A stretch of DNA of 64,000 nucleotides. It comes from Hofstenia miamia. Lineage: Eukaryota > Xenacoelomorpha > Acoela > Hofsteniidae. The translations under genes and the position numbers were made by a program. The stretch spans positions 744,548 to 808,547 of the forward strand of contig CABFPE010000094.1 of the NCBI GenBank assembly GCA_900660155.1, written 5' to 3'. The notes under the pieces were generated by a model, which saw only the letters and a program-made list of their open reading frames with translations, searched no databases and was not told where the DNA came from. This document shows, piece after piece, positions 49,282 through 60,920 of the stretch; position 1 is the first letter of the stretch, and each line of letters begins with the position of its first letter.

Positions 49282-51046
49282 ATGGATTCAAATCGTACAG
49301 TTACTTATTCTCCTACTTTTGGGACTCCTCCGAGTGTCCCCTGTGTAAGCGTTGGCAACCAGGACGTTGCCCCTTGCACCGTTGGATCGTTGTTAAATAA
49401 CTTCTGCCCTCTGACTTCTCCTGCCCAAACGTCGTCTTAACGTCAAGATCATTTGGCATCAACTAGTCCCTATGCATACGGAGGTACCATTAGCCCCGAT
49501 GTTCAGCGACGGCTTCGCAGAGTTTTGAATACACAAAATGCTCCTCCTATTCCGTTTCGTCCTGATCATCGTATTGACAATGTGATGAATTCTTTGCCCC
49601 GTTGTGATACTCAACAGATGGAAATCGAGCATTTGAAGGATGCTTTGTCGCAGCAAGTTGCTATGAGAATGGACAGTGAGTGCCAGGTCGAGTCTCTTCA
49701 AGCTGAACTGAATACTCAACATGTTGCATACCAAAAGATGGAAATGAGAATGCTAGAATGAACTGTTAACTTGACGAGTTAAAAACTCAAATGGCCAAAA
49801 CTCAAATGGCCAAATCAGAAGAAGCTATCCGTATGAAGTTTCCAGTTGACGAATTCTTCATGCATGCGACATTGAGGGAATCTTTAGGGGACTTTAACTG
49901 AGACCATAACTGAGAAGATTCGCGCAGGAGCTACAACTCCTGTTCTTTTCATTGGTCCTACACCTTCTCAACATGACGAAAGAAGAACCACGTTCCTTCC
50001 TCCGTCCGTCAGTGTCATCGTGCGTAAATCCGTTTGTGTCTTCTACTCCCATGTTCACGCAAGCCTCTATTGCCACCGTCATGACTCTTAATCAAGATTG
50101 AGATTGCATTCCAACAAGTCCCGTGCAGCCACCACCTTGTGTTTCTTCCAAGGAACATACGTCTGATGCCTTGAGTCCAGGCAATGCTAGTATTTCAGAT
50201 TGGAGACCCCGATTTTGCCGTTCGATTCTTCCCATCAAGACCCCTGGACAAATACCAATCCACAGTAAACACTCAGTTTTACCCAAGTTCATGGGACAGA
50301 TTGATGCAGTCTCACAATCTTTCAAAGAATGGTTTTTCTTATTCGAACTCCACATGAAACAATACAAAACCTCTCAAGAGGATGCCGTGTCACAATTCCC
50401 ACTGTACTTGAGTGGGCTTGCCTATAATCAATATATGATGCTGGATCGAAACATCAAGACTGATTATCAATTATTAGTAGGATTCTTTGAGGATCATTAC
50501 AAAGCTCCTCATATAAAACATCAGTACAAAACGCTGCTTTGCGATATGAGTTTTAAGCGAGGAGACGATATTCGAAATTACATCACGCAAGTCGAAAGAC
50601 TTTTCCGACTGAGTAGTCTGTCTCCTGAGTATTCCAGGCATGATCTTTTCTCATATATCTGCCGAGGATTTCCTCCGTCGATCCGTAGTTGCCTGGAAAT
50701 GAAATGTGATCCAGAAGAAAATTTACATGAGATTATAAGAAAAGCTATTAGCATAGTCTACATGATCTACAACTCCAATCGAATTGATAAGGATCTCTAC
50801 AAGCTCTCTGGTACCACTGGAAAAGTGGATCAGACTAAAAAGACCATTCTAAAGAAGGAGTTTGACATGTCTTCAGTCAGGTGTTTCCGTTGTGGCGAAA
50901 AAGGTCATTTCAAATCAAATTGTAAAGCAAAGATTCAAATAGTTGCTGAAGGTGAGGGTTTCTTAGTTGATGAGCAGCCATCGGTTGCCTCTTCCTCCGA
51001 TACCTTATTGGTAGACTTGACAGAAACCGAGAGCCATTTAAATTGA
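49282..51046 (+). pseudogene. gag region of Gypsy copy B (fossil)
   Basis: Same plan as A2: MDSNRTVTYSP start, Pro/Ser/Thr-rich part, coiled-coil-like part, capsid-like part with GDDIRNYITQVERLF, and a CCHC knuckle CFRCGEKGHFKSNC near 50882-50923. It ends at the TGA of 51044-51046 after the slippery heptamer. The first half is more decayed than the second. Confidence 0.87.
51037..51043 (+). promoter_or_regulatory. -1 frameshift heptamer at gag-pol junction, copy B
   Basis: T TTA AAT before the gag stop TGA, identical in sequence and position to copy A2. Confidence 0.75.
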
Positions 51047-54000
51047 CGGGAGCGCCGACTCCCTCAAAACGCGCACAGGACGTATTAGTGATCACTAATA
51101 TGATAAGGAAGAACCTAATTCCTGTGGAAATGAACGGAAGAATTATTAATGCTACTATTGATACCAGAGCTGCAGCATCAATCATCAGTGACGAATGCTG
51201 CAAGGATATCTGTTTTACCCGTGATTCCATCAATTCTTCAGCCGACATCAAACTGATCGATGCCTCAGGAAATGCAATCTCCTTGAAGGGGAAATTAAAG
51301 AATGCTGCATTTAAGATTCGTACCGAACAGTTCGAAGTAGATCTAATTGTCATTGATACTGCTAATCACCAACTTCCGTATGACTTGATTTTGGGTAATG
51401 ATTTTTTGGAAAAAAATTCATGTGTAATTGATTATAAGAATAACACCATATCTATAAAAGACCAAGAAGCTACGCAGCTTGCTACGATTCCGGAGCGTGA
51501 AGTTGTGTTTAATTTAAAGGAGCCTGTTTATTTGGAAGCTAAACATTGGACTAGAGTAGCCGTGTTCTCGAATTTGGAAACGAATGGTGATGTGATGATC
51601 GCGGGCCAGAGGGGCAAATATATCAAAGGTATCTCTTTTTCACCCGACTTGTGCAAGGTGACCTCAGGAAAAACGTACGTTACTATTTTGAATGGATCAA
51701 CACGTCCAGTGAGATTCAATGAATCTGATCTCCAAATAATCAGTGTGCCAGTTCGGGTTGAAAGTGTCGAGACTTCATGTTTATCGATCTGTACTGCCAT
51801 TCATGATCTCGAAGATTCGCCGACCATTAAAATCCCCACTGTGAACAATGAGACCCATTCGCATCTAAATGACAGTGAGAAGAAGTCCCTTATCTCGATA
51901 TTGCGTAGCAAAAGTGAAGTCTTTAATTATGGTACAATCAGCGTGGGGCAGGCAATTGGAGAAGAGCATGCGATCGAATTAAAGCAGGAGAAGCCCATCC
52001 GTCTACCTGTCCGCCAAGTTCCGGAAAACCTAAAGGCAGAATATGAAAAAATTCTTAAAGATTTAATAGAAAGCGGAATTATTCAGGGAAGTAATAGTCC
52101 CTATGCAGCCCCCACTGTGTTCATTAGACAAGGGGAAAAGTTTCGGCTCTGTATTGATTTCCGGAAACTGAATGACATCACTATTAAAGATGCTTACCCA
52201 CTACCTCGAATTGAAGATCTCCTATATGATGCCAGCAAGTATAAGTTCTTCTCTTGCCTCGATCTATGTAAGGCCTATTGGCAGGTACCGATGCGCCAAT
52301 CCGATATTCCGAAAACCGCATTTATTACACCCTACAGTCTCTACGAATGGAAATATATGGCATTCGGGTTATGTAATGCGCCTGCCACTTTTCAGCGCTA
52401 TGTTACCAAGGTATTAACTAATGATTCTAACATTCTTGAACCAGGGATTTCCGCATACATCGATGACATCCTGGTTGCCAGCAATACTTTCGATGAACAT
52501 TTAGAGAAATTACATAGAACCTTGGAGTTGTTGCAGAAGGCTGGTCTCAAGGTGAACGGGAATAAATGCTCTCTAGCTCAGATTAAAGTTACATTTCTTG
52601 GTAGAGTGATCGAACATGGACGAATATCGATTAAAACCAATGCAAAACAGTTTCTAGAACGAATTGAGACACCTCGGAGCAGAAAAGATGTACAGAGGCT
52701 AATGGGATTTCTGAATTATTACGGAATGTTCCTCCCTGATCTAGCCGAGAAGACGAAGTCGATAACTCAACTACTTAAAAAATCCAACGAGTTTAAATGG
52801 ACGTGGACTGAGCAAGAAGCATTGGAAGGGATTAAGTCTGAATTACAAAAAATACCGTCATTGAACACCCCAGATTATACAAAAGAATTCATTGTCGATT
52901 GCGACGCTAGTGCTGTCGCCATTAGTGGTGTATTGAGCCAAGAAATAAAGGGCATTGAATGTCCAGTGCAGTATTTCAGCAGAAAGTTACGAGCTGCTGA
53001 GAAAAACTACGGCGCCACCAAATGCGAAATGTTAGCGTTAGTAGAGTCGTTAAAGAAGTTTCGGTATTTCATTCTAGGGAGGAAATTCATAGTGCGCACC
53101 AACAACAGCGCGCTGGCTTGGCTTAAGAAGTTTTCAGGAGATTGATCCAATATAGTAGCCAGGTGGATAGAATACCTCAACGACTTTTCATTTTCTATCA
53201 AGCATCGCCCTGGACGTTTACATTTGAATGCCGATTATTGGACTGCGCTGCCAAGCTATGAACGAGATTTAAAGAAGCCAGCTGGGGAAAACGTTCCATT
53301 TGCATTCATACCCCACACAGAGTATGAATTAATCCCCAAAATAAATGCTGATCAAAATGGAAAAGAAATTCTGCCGATCCTAATCAGAGAAGAAATATCC
53401 GAGGATGAGATTATCAAACACCAACAAAACGATCTCATTTTATCTGACATTATGAAGAGACTGAAGGACCCCTTTTTTCCTCTCTCACCAACGGCGGTAA
53501 GATACTACAATTGATACAATTGGACAACTACGATGAAAGGTCTACTATATGTAAAAAGTCGAAACAACTGTCTTGCTATACCCGAATACTTCAAACGAGA
53601 TCTCGTGAGGAGAGTACACGAGAAAGGTCACTTAGGTATCATTCAAACTGAAAAGACATTCAATTCTCGATATGTCCCTATTGGTATCAGAGCAACAGTG
53701 CAAGACGTGATTGATAAATGTAAGAAATGTCTGCTAAATAATTCTGCTCACTTCCCAGAACAACGAGCCGAACTAGAATGTTGCGCTGCAACAAGCCCAA
53801 ATGAGATTGTCCACATCGATCTGGAGCAGCTGTCTCGTGATAGTGAGGGGTTTCAATATCTCTTAGTACTCGTCGATCATTTCACTAAAAATGCCCGAAT
53901 CATTCCCATGGATAGCACACTGGCCGAAAAAGTAGCCGACAAGATATTAAAAGAGTGGATATTAAAGTATGGTCCTATGTCTCGTTTAGTGTCAGATCGT

Positions 54001-54727
54001 GGTCCACAATTTGAAAGTAATCTAATGAAAACTCTTATGACTGAATTGGAAATACTACATGATTTTACCACTGCGTACCACCCTCAAGCAAAAGGATTAG
54101 TGGAACGACTAAATAGAACTCTGATAAAATTGATTAGAGTTGCGGTATCATTTAACTATAGTTCAAATTGGTAACGAGTCCTGCATCAGGCAGAAGCGAA
54201 CATTTAATAAAAAAATATATGGCGAAGCTCACCATCATGGTGACAAAGTATTCGCATATCTGCCACGTGTCACAACTGATCACAATCAAGTCAGGAAATT
54301 AGCCAACAATTGGCAGGGACCATTCACAATCGAGAAAGTGCTCGACCACAACTCCTATACACTTAGTAACAGGAGAACTGTACACTTCCAGAGATTAAAA
54401 CGAGCAATTAAGGACATTGAAAATGTCATCATTGATGACAATAACGAATACACTTTAATCGATAATGGTGTTGATGAATACGCCACCTTTGATAATTTAA
54501 CGGAATTTGTTGAGGAAAGCTTAGATGATACTGATTTTGAATCCGAAATAGTCGATAACTGTAGTTCACGAGTTTTGCCTTCAAGGCGCACTAGAGTTAA
54601 TCAAACTTACGATCCCAATATTTGGGACCTTAACATTATGTTTAGGAATGAAACCGATAGGGAAGAAACACGAGTCGCCAGCTCCTCCGTCCCATCGTCG
54701 CAGAGTGAGACGAAAGATGGAGGGTAG
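51043..54727 (+). pseudogene. pol region of Gypsy copy B (fossil)
   Basis: Protease, reverse transcriptase (YIDDILVAS near 52458), RNase H (DCDASAVAISGVLSQE near 52899) and integrase (HEKGHLGI, CKKC, SDRGPQF, ERLNRT) in the same order as A2, with most residues identical. Long stretches are still open, which fits a young insertion. A few breaks make it a fossil. Confidence 0.93.
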
Positions 54728-57700
54728 TCACGATGGTTCCTCCTCATCCAGGCGCGATGAGGCCCGTAAACGAGGACGACATGAAGGTGCTGAGGAGAAC
54801 CCTATACCGTGTGGGCGATACGTAGCTCCACGCTTAGGTGAGCAGATAGCATCCACACCGTCCTCATCTCGCTACTCCGTGGGGGGATACGTACCTCCAC
54901 GCGTGCGAGCAGAGCTGGCACAATCACCTTCTAAAACTTTAAAACTTGAAACTTTACGTACCCCTTTTAGTGTAATTCAACCTGTAAATAGATCCCCTAA
55001 GAGTGATTCGATAGCCCCCTCAACCTCAGATACTTCCGTTACATCCTCAGTTAGGTCTCAGAAAATGGAAGAACGCAAGAAAAAGATGTCTACAGTTGGT
55101 GCAGATACCTTACACCCTTACTTTATAGCTCCACGTCGGGCAGTACATTACATACGCGATGACATTTCAGAAGCTACTCAGAATCAGTTACGATGGACCT
55201 ACAACACCAAAAAGTTAAGTTGTTCCATTGATATAATACCTTTCATAATCGACGCAGAAAAACGACCACTAATAAATTGTATTATTTGTTACGACTCTGG
55301 CATGTTAGAAGAAATCAGCCGGTTATATTGGCGGAGCACAGTACATGTTTCTTTCGATGAAGATTTCTCTATACATAATCTCTGTAAGTTTTTAAATAGT
55401 GGCAGTACCATAAGAAGCTTTGATTTGGTAAATATTGATTTCCCAAACCTGTTGGTCATTTATTTTTTGAGAATTCATGAAGTGCAGGATGAGAATATAA
55501 TGGAGCAGATAGAAATTGCATACCGCATAGCCAAAGTCGAAGGAATACGTTTAGTCATAGTCCTCCGAGAAGAACATGAGGAAAACATCCCTGAGGCGGT
55601 AGAAAGCTTATATTATAGAATGGAAAATTTCCTCATTCTCTACAGATCCTACTACAATCAGGTTTCAATGCCAAACTCGCATGCACAATCGGTTACAAAA
55701 TTATTGCTTACAGACCTCTTGTTATGTGAAAAGATCCCTACTCACAAAATAGCTGTTGATAAAAAATTAATAATTGACACCATACTGCAAGCACAAACTT
55801 TGGAACTGCTCGACATCGCCACACTACACAACATAACAGATATGAGAGTCAGCTTTGCATTTGCTCAAAGCGTTAAGACCCTACAAGAAATTCAAGATAT
55901 TTGGACAGATATAAAAGCCAAAAAAACCCCGAGTCCGACTGGCCCAACATTCACATTGAAAGCCCTAGCTCCCATTACCATTCGTCAGTCAAAAGAGAAA
56001 TAAAATTTTCTTACGAGATTCAGGATCGAAAAAATTTTAAATCAATGTTATTTTCAGAAGATAGAGTACCCAACATTTATGCAAGAGGTGCCATCTGGAT
56101 TTTCTCCATTTACCTAACAAGAGATCCCCACATTACATTACTGATTGATCAAAATAAACGGAAGTCTATGTCAAAATCAGTGGTCCATGAAATTGCAATC
56201 TGTCCATTAACATGGAAAGCAAAAAACTGGCTCCTACACAAATGCGTGCCGCCTTTATCACCGTGTAAAACTAACCGGGTGATGGATCACTATGAAAAAT
56301 ATTATGCTCGACTGGTGGGGGCTAGTAGTACAACAGGAAAAATGTTGATTGTTCTGATTAGTAATAGATTGGGCATTTGTCCGTCGGACATTAATATTTT
56401 TTCCGAAACTATGAAGAAGTATATGTGGGGAGCAACTGCCGAAACTAAGTTCGCTATCTTTTCTTCAGAGAATGCGCCATTAAGTACCAGAAGATTAGTC
56501 GAAAGGAAACCCGGCTCCACAAAAACATTTTTGGATCTCGTAAGAACAAGAGAAGTGATAGAAAAGAACGAAAAATTCTTTGAAGGACATCCGATCTCTT
56601 ATCCAGAGTGCGGATACGGACAATTTGCAGAATCCGCAAGACAAGTCAAGAAAGAAGGGAGAATAATTCCTATCACTATATTTGAGCAGGTAATGAAGAC
56701 CCCCGAGCAGTTCTTTAGAGAAGAAGAATTATTGGCTACGTCATCAGTGCAATTATCTCCCCACATACGAGATCTCATCGAGAAGGTGAACTTAGAGAAA
56801 TTCGGAGGATCACCTCAACCGACACCTCAATGGTCCATTACTGAAAACGAGAGGATCCTCATGGTAGAGCATGATCCAGCTGATTTTGATACAGGGTTAA
56901 CAGTTCATAAGAGAATACTCATAGAAAACACTGAAAAGGACGTGCTGGGCATGATGAAATGGTGTTTGACTGAAATGTTTTCGAAAGAAGAGCTGGTCAT
57001 TCTTCAATCTCCAGGGCGACAAGTAGCTTTGGACGTAGAATGCACCACTGCCAGAGTAAAGATTTCGACCAAACAAATAGAGGAGTTACGTGAATCTGGA
57101 TTAAGGAATCGATTCTGGGACACAATTAAGCATGCACAGATCAATTATCCTGTGACAATCGGGACCACCAGTTTGCAAGCTAAGTGTCAATTTGCCGAGT
57201 TAGAGAATAACATTCGGAAAGAAAATTTGTTATGTATACCACCCCCCTGTGTGGAGACCCCGCTAATTCAACCAAAATGGCGAGTTAAGAAGAACAAGAA
57301 AAAAGTATCAGCACATTTCCCTGATAAGATGAATTACGTAAGTACCGCCGCAGAAGCGAATAAAATGATGAGATCTTATGAATATAATTCGGCGCGTGGT
57401 AAGTTATTAGCTGGAGATANGAACAAGAAAAAAGTATCAGCACATTTCCCTGACAAGATGAATTATGTAAGTACCACAGCAGAAGTGAATAAAATGATGA
57501 GATCTGACGAATATAAGTTGGCACGTGGTAAGTTATTAGCTGGAGAAAACAAGGAGAGGATTTTTCTAGATGGAAAGTTAACAATCTGCGATATCTTCAA
57601 TAAAGGAAGTGCTATTAGTGAACAATTGAGGAAGATCCACGATGTCATCCGAACTACTGACCCTCGAATATTAATTCTCTTTCAAGCAGCTGGCGATCTG

Positions 57701-58246
57701 ATGTGGATCAACAATGTAGAGACTACCACCAGATATTACGATGTGACGAAACGCATTGAAATCATCACAATGCTTTGAGCTGACGTTTCTGACCCAGATG
57801 AAATGACGTTAAGTCAGGTACAGGAATTTTGCTCACTATTTATGGATCATGCGACACGTATGGGGTCTCTGCGAGATGTGTTTGAACATTTTTATCCCGA
57901 CACCCAGATCAGATCAGAAGATGCTCACACCTCCGACACTGACGCGGTAATGACATTGATGATTGCTATGAAAGGTTTTCGCCTACATGAACGATTTCAC
58001 AATACTTTCACACACAGTTTGAACAATTTATGAAGAAATTGTCCCATAAGCAATAGGTTGTCGACAATCCATTATTTCAAGTTGAAAGATGAAGGGGTCA
58101 CCCAGAGGGAGGTCTTAATGCAATTATCACGTGAGCCACAGTATGCCGAATTGGAACAATGGGAAGGAGAACTGGCGATGGAAATGGTGATGGATACTCA
58201 ATGCATAGTGTCAGGTCCCACTCTCCACCTGTTACCGTCAAATTAA
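54648..58246 (+). pseudogene. Third coding region of Gypsy copy B, unknown function (fossil)
   Basis: Overlaps the end of pol by about 80 bases in another frame and runs almost to the polypurine tract, so the full region is about 3.6 kb, nearly as long as pol. Parts in order: basic Ser/Thr-rich N-terminus (RRRVRRKMEGSHDG); a strand/helix region with IICYDSGMLEEISRLYW and LLVIYFLRIHEV; a middle with CPLTWKAKNWLLHKCVPP; and a late part with DPRILILFQAAGDLMWINN. No signal peptide or transmembrane segment is seen. The alternating strands are faintly like a Rossmann or SGNH-type fold, but catalytic residues are not evident. It has a few breaks. The late part includes an assembly duplication around the N at 57420. 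Confidence 0.75.
57292..57547. other. Contig join with a repeated flank of about 128 bp
   Basis: 57292-57419 and 57421-57547 are the same stretch at roughly 90% identity, separated by a single N. Two overlapping contig ends, from different copies or alleles, were probably laid side by side rather than merged. Confidence 0.75.
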
Positions 58247-58249
58247 TTT

Positions 58250-58264
58250 GAGCAAGGGGGGGCG
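58250..58264 (+). promoter_or_regulatory. Polypurine tract of Gypsy copy B
   Basis: gagcaagggggggcg directly before the TGTAGAG of the 3' LTR. This is the usual plus-strand primer of LTR elements. Confidence 0.8.
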
Positions 58265-58304
58265 TGTAGAGTCACTCTGGGAAATTTCGTGATTATTATT
58301 TAGT
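58265..58304 (+). repeat. First 40 bp of the 3' LTR of copy B
   Basis: TGTAGAGTCACTCTGGGAAA onward, up to the single N at 58305. The rest of this LTR is missing. Confidence 0.85.
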
Positions 58305-58305
58305 N

Positions 58306-58605
58306 TGAAAATGAGATGTTTGCTTTACTATGAGATAGAAATCAATAAGTGAGACAAATAGGGTAGCGCCACGCACTAGTTGAGCACTAAACTGTTTCTA
58401 AAGATCCTGCTTCGGCTGGAAGCCATGCTTGTTGGTCATCTTGGAATGAATTACCTAAAGTATCAAATACTTGGATGAATCACCAATGTTTATATTAGTT
58501 TATTTTTTCTTTACCTGTTTCTCCCAGAATCGGGGCTGTCATTTCTATGTAAACCTTCTGCAGAGTCAATTAGTTTCTAGTATAATTACAGCCCCTGATT
58601 CTACA
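58306..58605 (+). repeat. Right part of a 3' LTR, best match copy A1
   Basis: 300 bp ending GATTCTACA. I count only about four differences from the same part of the A1 LTR at 7517-8422 (both share ccatgcttgttggtcatctt), against many from the copy B 5' LTR. It is followed by TTAT, the same 4 bp that precede A1 at 7513-7516. It therefore appears to be the 3' LTR of A1. Confidence 0.85.
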
Positions 58606-58769
58606 TTATGTCTAAGCAATGCCTATTAAAACATGTTCAATAAATTTTTTTATACCTAAATGAGGACTTTCTACATTTATGGTGGCATTTTCAATAGCAG
58701 GTTTGGACATTGATTGTGGAATATCTAAATGAAAAATTAGTAAAATACATGTAAATGTAATCTATACAT

Positions 58770-59110
58770 TTATGACCATTTAGCAAACTGGTAATGATCC
58801 AGCAGATATCTTTTATCATCATATGGAGTTAGTGCAATTTTATTGATTCCCTCCACCAAGATGTCATGATTGTGACTATGGATCATCACCATCTCACACT
58901 GTAGAATTTCTTCTGCATCCAAAATATGTTTGAAGACATTGAAATTAATGGTCTTCTTGACAACCCCTATAACCCATTTTGCACTTGATTTTAGACTCAA
59001 ATCCCCACTATTTGCATACACATATTGGATTGAATACATTGTTTTATTTTAAAGCAACTACCTGTGAAAGTATTCCACATGCCAGCTCATCTTTCACCTT
59101 TAAATATGTC
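58770..59110 (-). pseudogene. C-terminal end of a protein-primed DNA polymerase B gene (fossil)
   Basis: The minus strand reads, in order, NMYSIQYVYANSGDLSLKSS, AKWVIGVVKKTI, MVMIHSHNHDILVEGINKIA and LTPYDDKRYLLD. In Polinton-type PolB the C-terminus typically shows KMYS, AKGVKKxVVKK, an M-x-x-I-R-S-x-x-H-x-I block, then NKIALSxxDDKRY. The match in order and spacing is what supports the call. The polymerase would copy the element DNA. Only this tail is seen and it is not intact. Confidence 0.68.
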
Positions 59111-59843
59111 TTATTGCCTCACTAACCAATTGTGTATCATTGGGATAATTTGAAAAATAAATGGCTGGTAATAATAAAAATTTTTGCTCCTAATTTCGTT
59201 TATGAGAGAGTCTGTATCACTATATAATAGAGAAATTTGATTCTTAAATGCCTCCTTCATAACATGATAAAATACATATTTTAGAAAAAAAATTATTCAT
59301 GAATTGATTGTTTATATAAATGTCTAAAGTGATTTGAATTAAATTGAAACTGTTCATTAATTAGAGAAGCAAGAGTTTAAATTTTTTACATTTGAACACA
59401 TAAGATGAAGAAAGCAAGTAATATTGTGTGGAAAGACAACTACATATCACAAAAAAATATAAAAGAGGAAATAAAATATGCCAAAAAGAAATAATGTGTG
59501 GAAAGACAACCATGTTAATTTGGTAGTAATATTATTATTATTAGTGTATATGTACATTGCCAAACCTAAAAAAATTGCCTATCACAAAAACTCTATGTGT
59601 ATAAATTCAATGGGTATCTGTGTGATCATTCACTATTTTTCAAGAATATGACCAGTAATCAATATCTCAAACATAGCTACTAGTATGTTTTACATGAATT
59701 TGCAATTATTGAGCAAAAGATTATCATTTTGAATAATATTAAAAAAAGTCATAAACCATGAAAGTATACTGATCACTTGGAACAAAGTTTTGCACATTCA
59801 TTTTCAAGTATCTCCAGCAAAATGTACTTGCTACACTTACTAG
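59111..59843. other. AT-rich DNA, upstream part of the decayed polymerase or spacer
   Basis: No further polymerase motif was recognised on the minus strand here. Confidence 0.45.
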
Positions 59844-60064
59844 GGTCTAAACCCTCACATAGACTTTGACACTACAAATTTCAATTCACCCTTCTCAAGT
59901 CTACCACATATAACAGAAACAGGTGAAATTTTAAAGAAAAATATTGATAGAATTCATGTGGAAGGATTTCCAATAGGCTTTGCTATTTCAAAAATCATTT
60001 CCCCTTTTGATGGAGGCATTGGAAAAGATGATAGAGTGTCAATTTTCTTTGATCACAGACATTG
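59844..60064 (+). pseudogene. Short coding remnant of fossil F, unknown
   Basis: Open frame of about 73 residues without its own ATG: NSPFSSLPHITETGEILKKN, then HVEGFPIGFAISKIISPFDG, ending in VSIFFDHRH. The composition is protein-like. No family recognised. Confidence 0.35.
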
Positions 60065-60103
60065 AGTTAAATATAGTTTAATATCATGTGAATAAATGTA
60101 GAT

Positions 60104-60134
60104 AGTTGTTGTTGTTGTTGTTGTTGTTGTTGTA
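60104..60134. repeat. (GTT)n microsatellite
   Basis: About ten GTT/TTG triplets in a row. A short TA-rich tract follows at about 60164-60182. Confidence 0.95.
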
Positions 60135-60638
60135 TTGCTTTAATATATTTTACACTTCAATCATATATATATACATATATATGAGGAATAACAGTAACAT
60201 TGTTTCAAAATTACACATATAAAATTGTGGGCAAAGAAAATAATATCAATTTAATTCTTCATCAAGGACTAGTAAATTTTTATTATCAAAACTTGTACAT
60301 GTATACTCATTACAGAGTACATTAAAACATTAGCAAATTAGCTGCTTCAACTACATCTAATCATCCATGTAAATGATACCATCACCAAAATAACCTTAAA
60401 TATTGTTAATGATACCCTAATTTTGAATATTTTTTACTTTAAAATTTATGATTAGATGAAATTGACCATTTTGAGTAGCAACATCTAGTAAAATTTGAAA
60501 TTATTCCATTGCCTAAAATTATTGGCTTCTGAGGCCCTGACCTCATGAAACTTTATCAGCTCTTGATATTATTGGATGGCCAAATTCAAGGTATAAAATT
60601 CTTAAATTTCAATTTACCATCATTCAAAAACTAAAAAA

Positions 60639-60920
60639 ATGTATAAGAGGAAAGCATTATTTCAAAGATTAAACCATTTAGCTAAGAATCCAGAAGGTGA
60701 GAGAATCACATCAACAAGTCTTGCTTTTTGGGAGTGGAGAACAATCCATGACTCAATGAGATTTTTCATGAGGGATGGCATAAACATTAGACTTGATCTT
60801 GATAGAAACCAATTGAGAAGATATAGTGCAATAATTGGAAAAGACTACAAGCTTTTGGTTAGAGCAAAAGTACAAAGAGTACCAGGTGATGGGGATTTTA
60901 TTCTCAATTTTGTTGAGTAG
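60639..60920 (+). pseudogene. Small gene of fossil F, unknown
   Basis: 93 residues starting MYKRKALFQRLNHLAKNPEG, with EWRTIHDSMRFFMRDGINI and RYSAIIGKDYKLLVRAKVQR, ending DGDFILNFVE. Basic, soluble-looking, no membrane segment. The frame is open. A family could not be named. By position it belongs to the Polinton-like fossil. Confidence 0.45.

Larger units (their letters stand above)
47984..58304 (+). mobile_element. Ty3/Gypsy copy B, 5' LTR to start of 3' LTR
   Basis: Same family as A1 and A2, visible from the 5' LTR through gag, pol, the whole third coding region, the polypurine tract and the first 40 bp of the 3' LTR. After that a contig join occurs at 58305. The left 4-bp flank is ATAC (47980-47983), and the sequence after the joined 3' LTR is TTAT, so the true right flank of B is not here. 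About ten breaks, most of them in the first part of gag. Pol and the third region are close to A2. Confidence 0.93.

Noticed and set aside
58265-58605. A genuine, internally deleted 341-bp 3' LTR of copy B
   Set aside because: The shortening sits exactly at a single N, and the right part and its flank match copy A1 instead.
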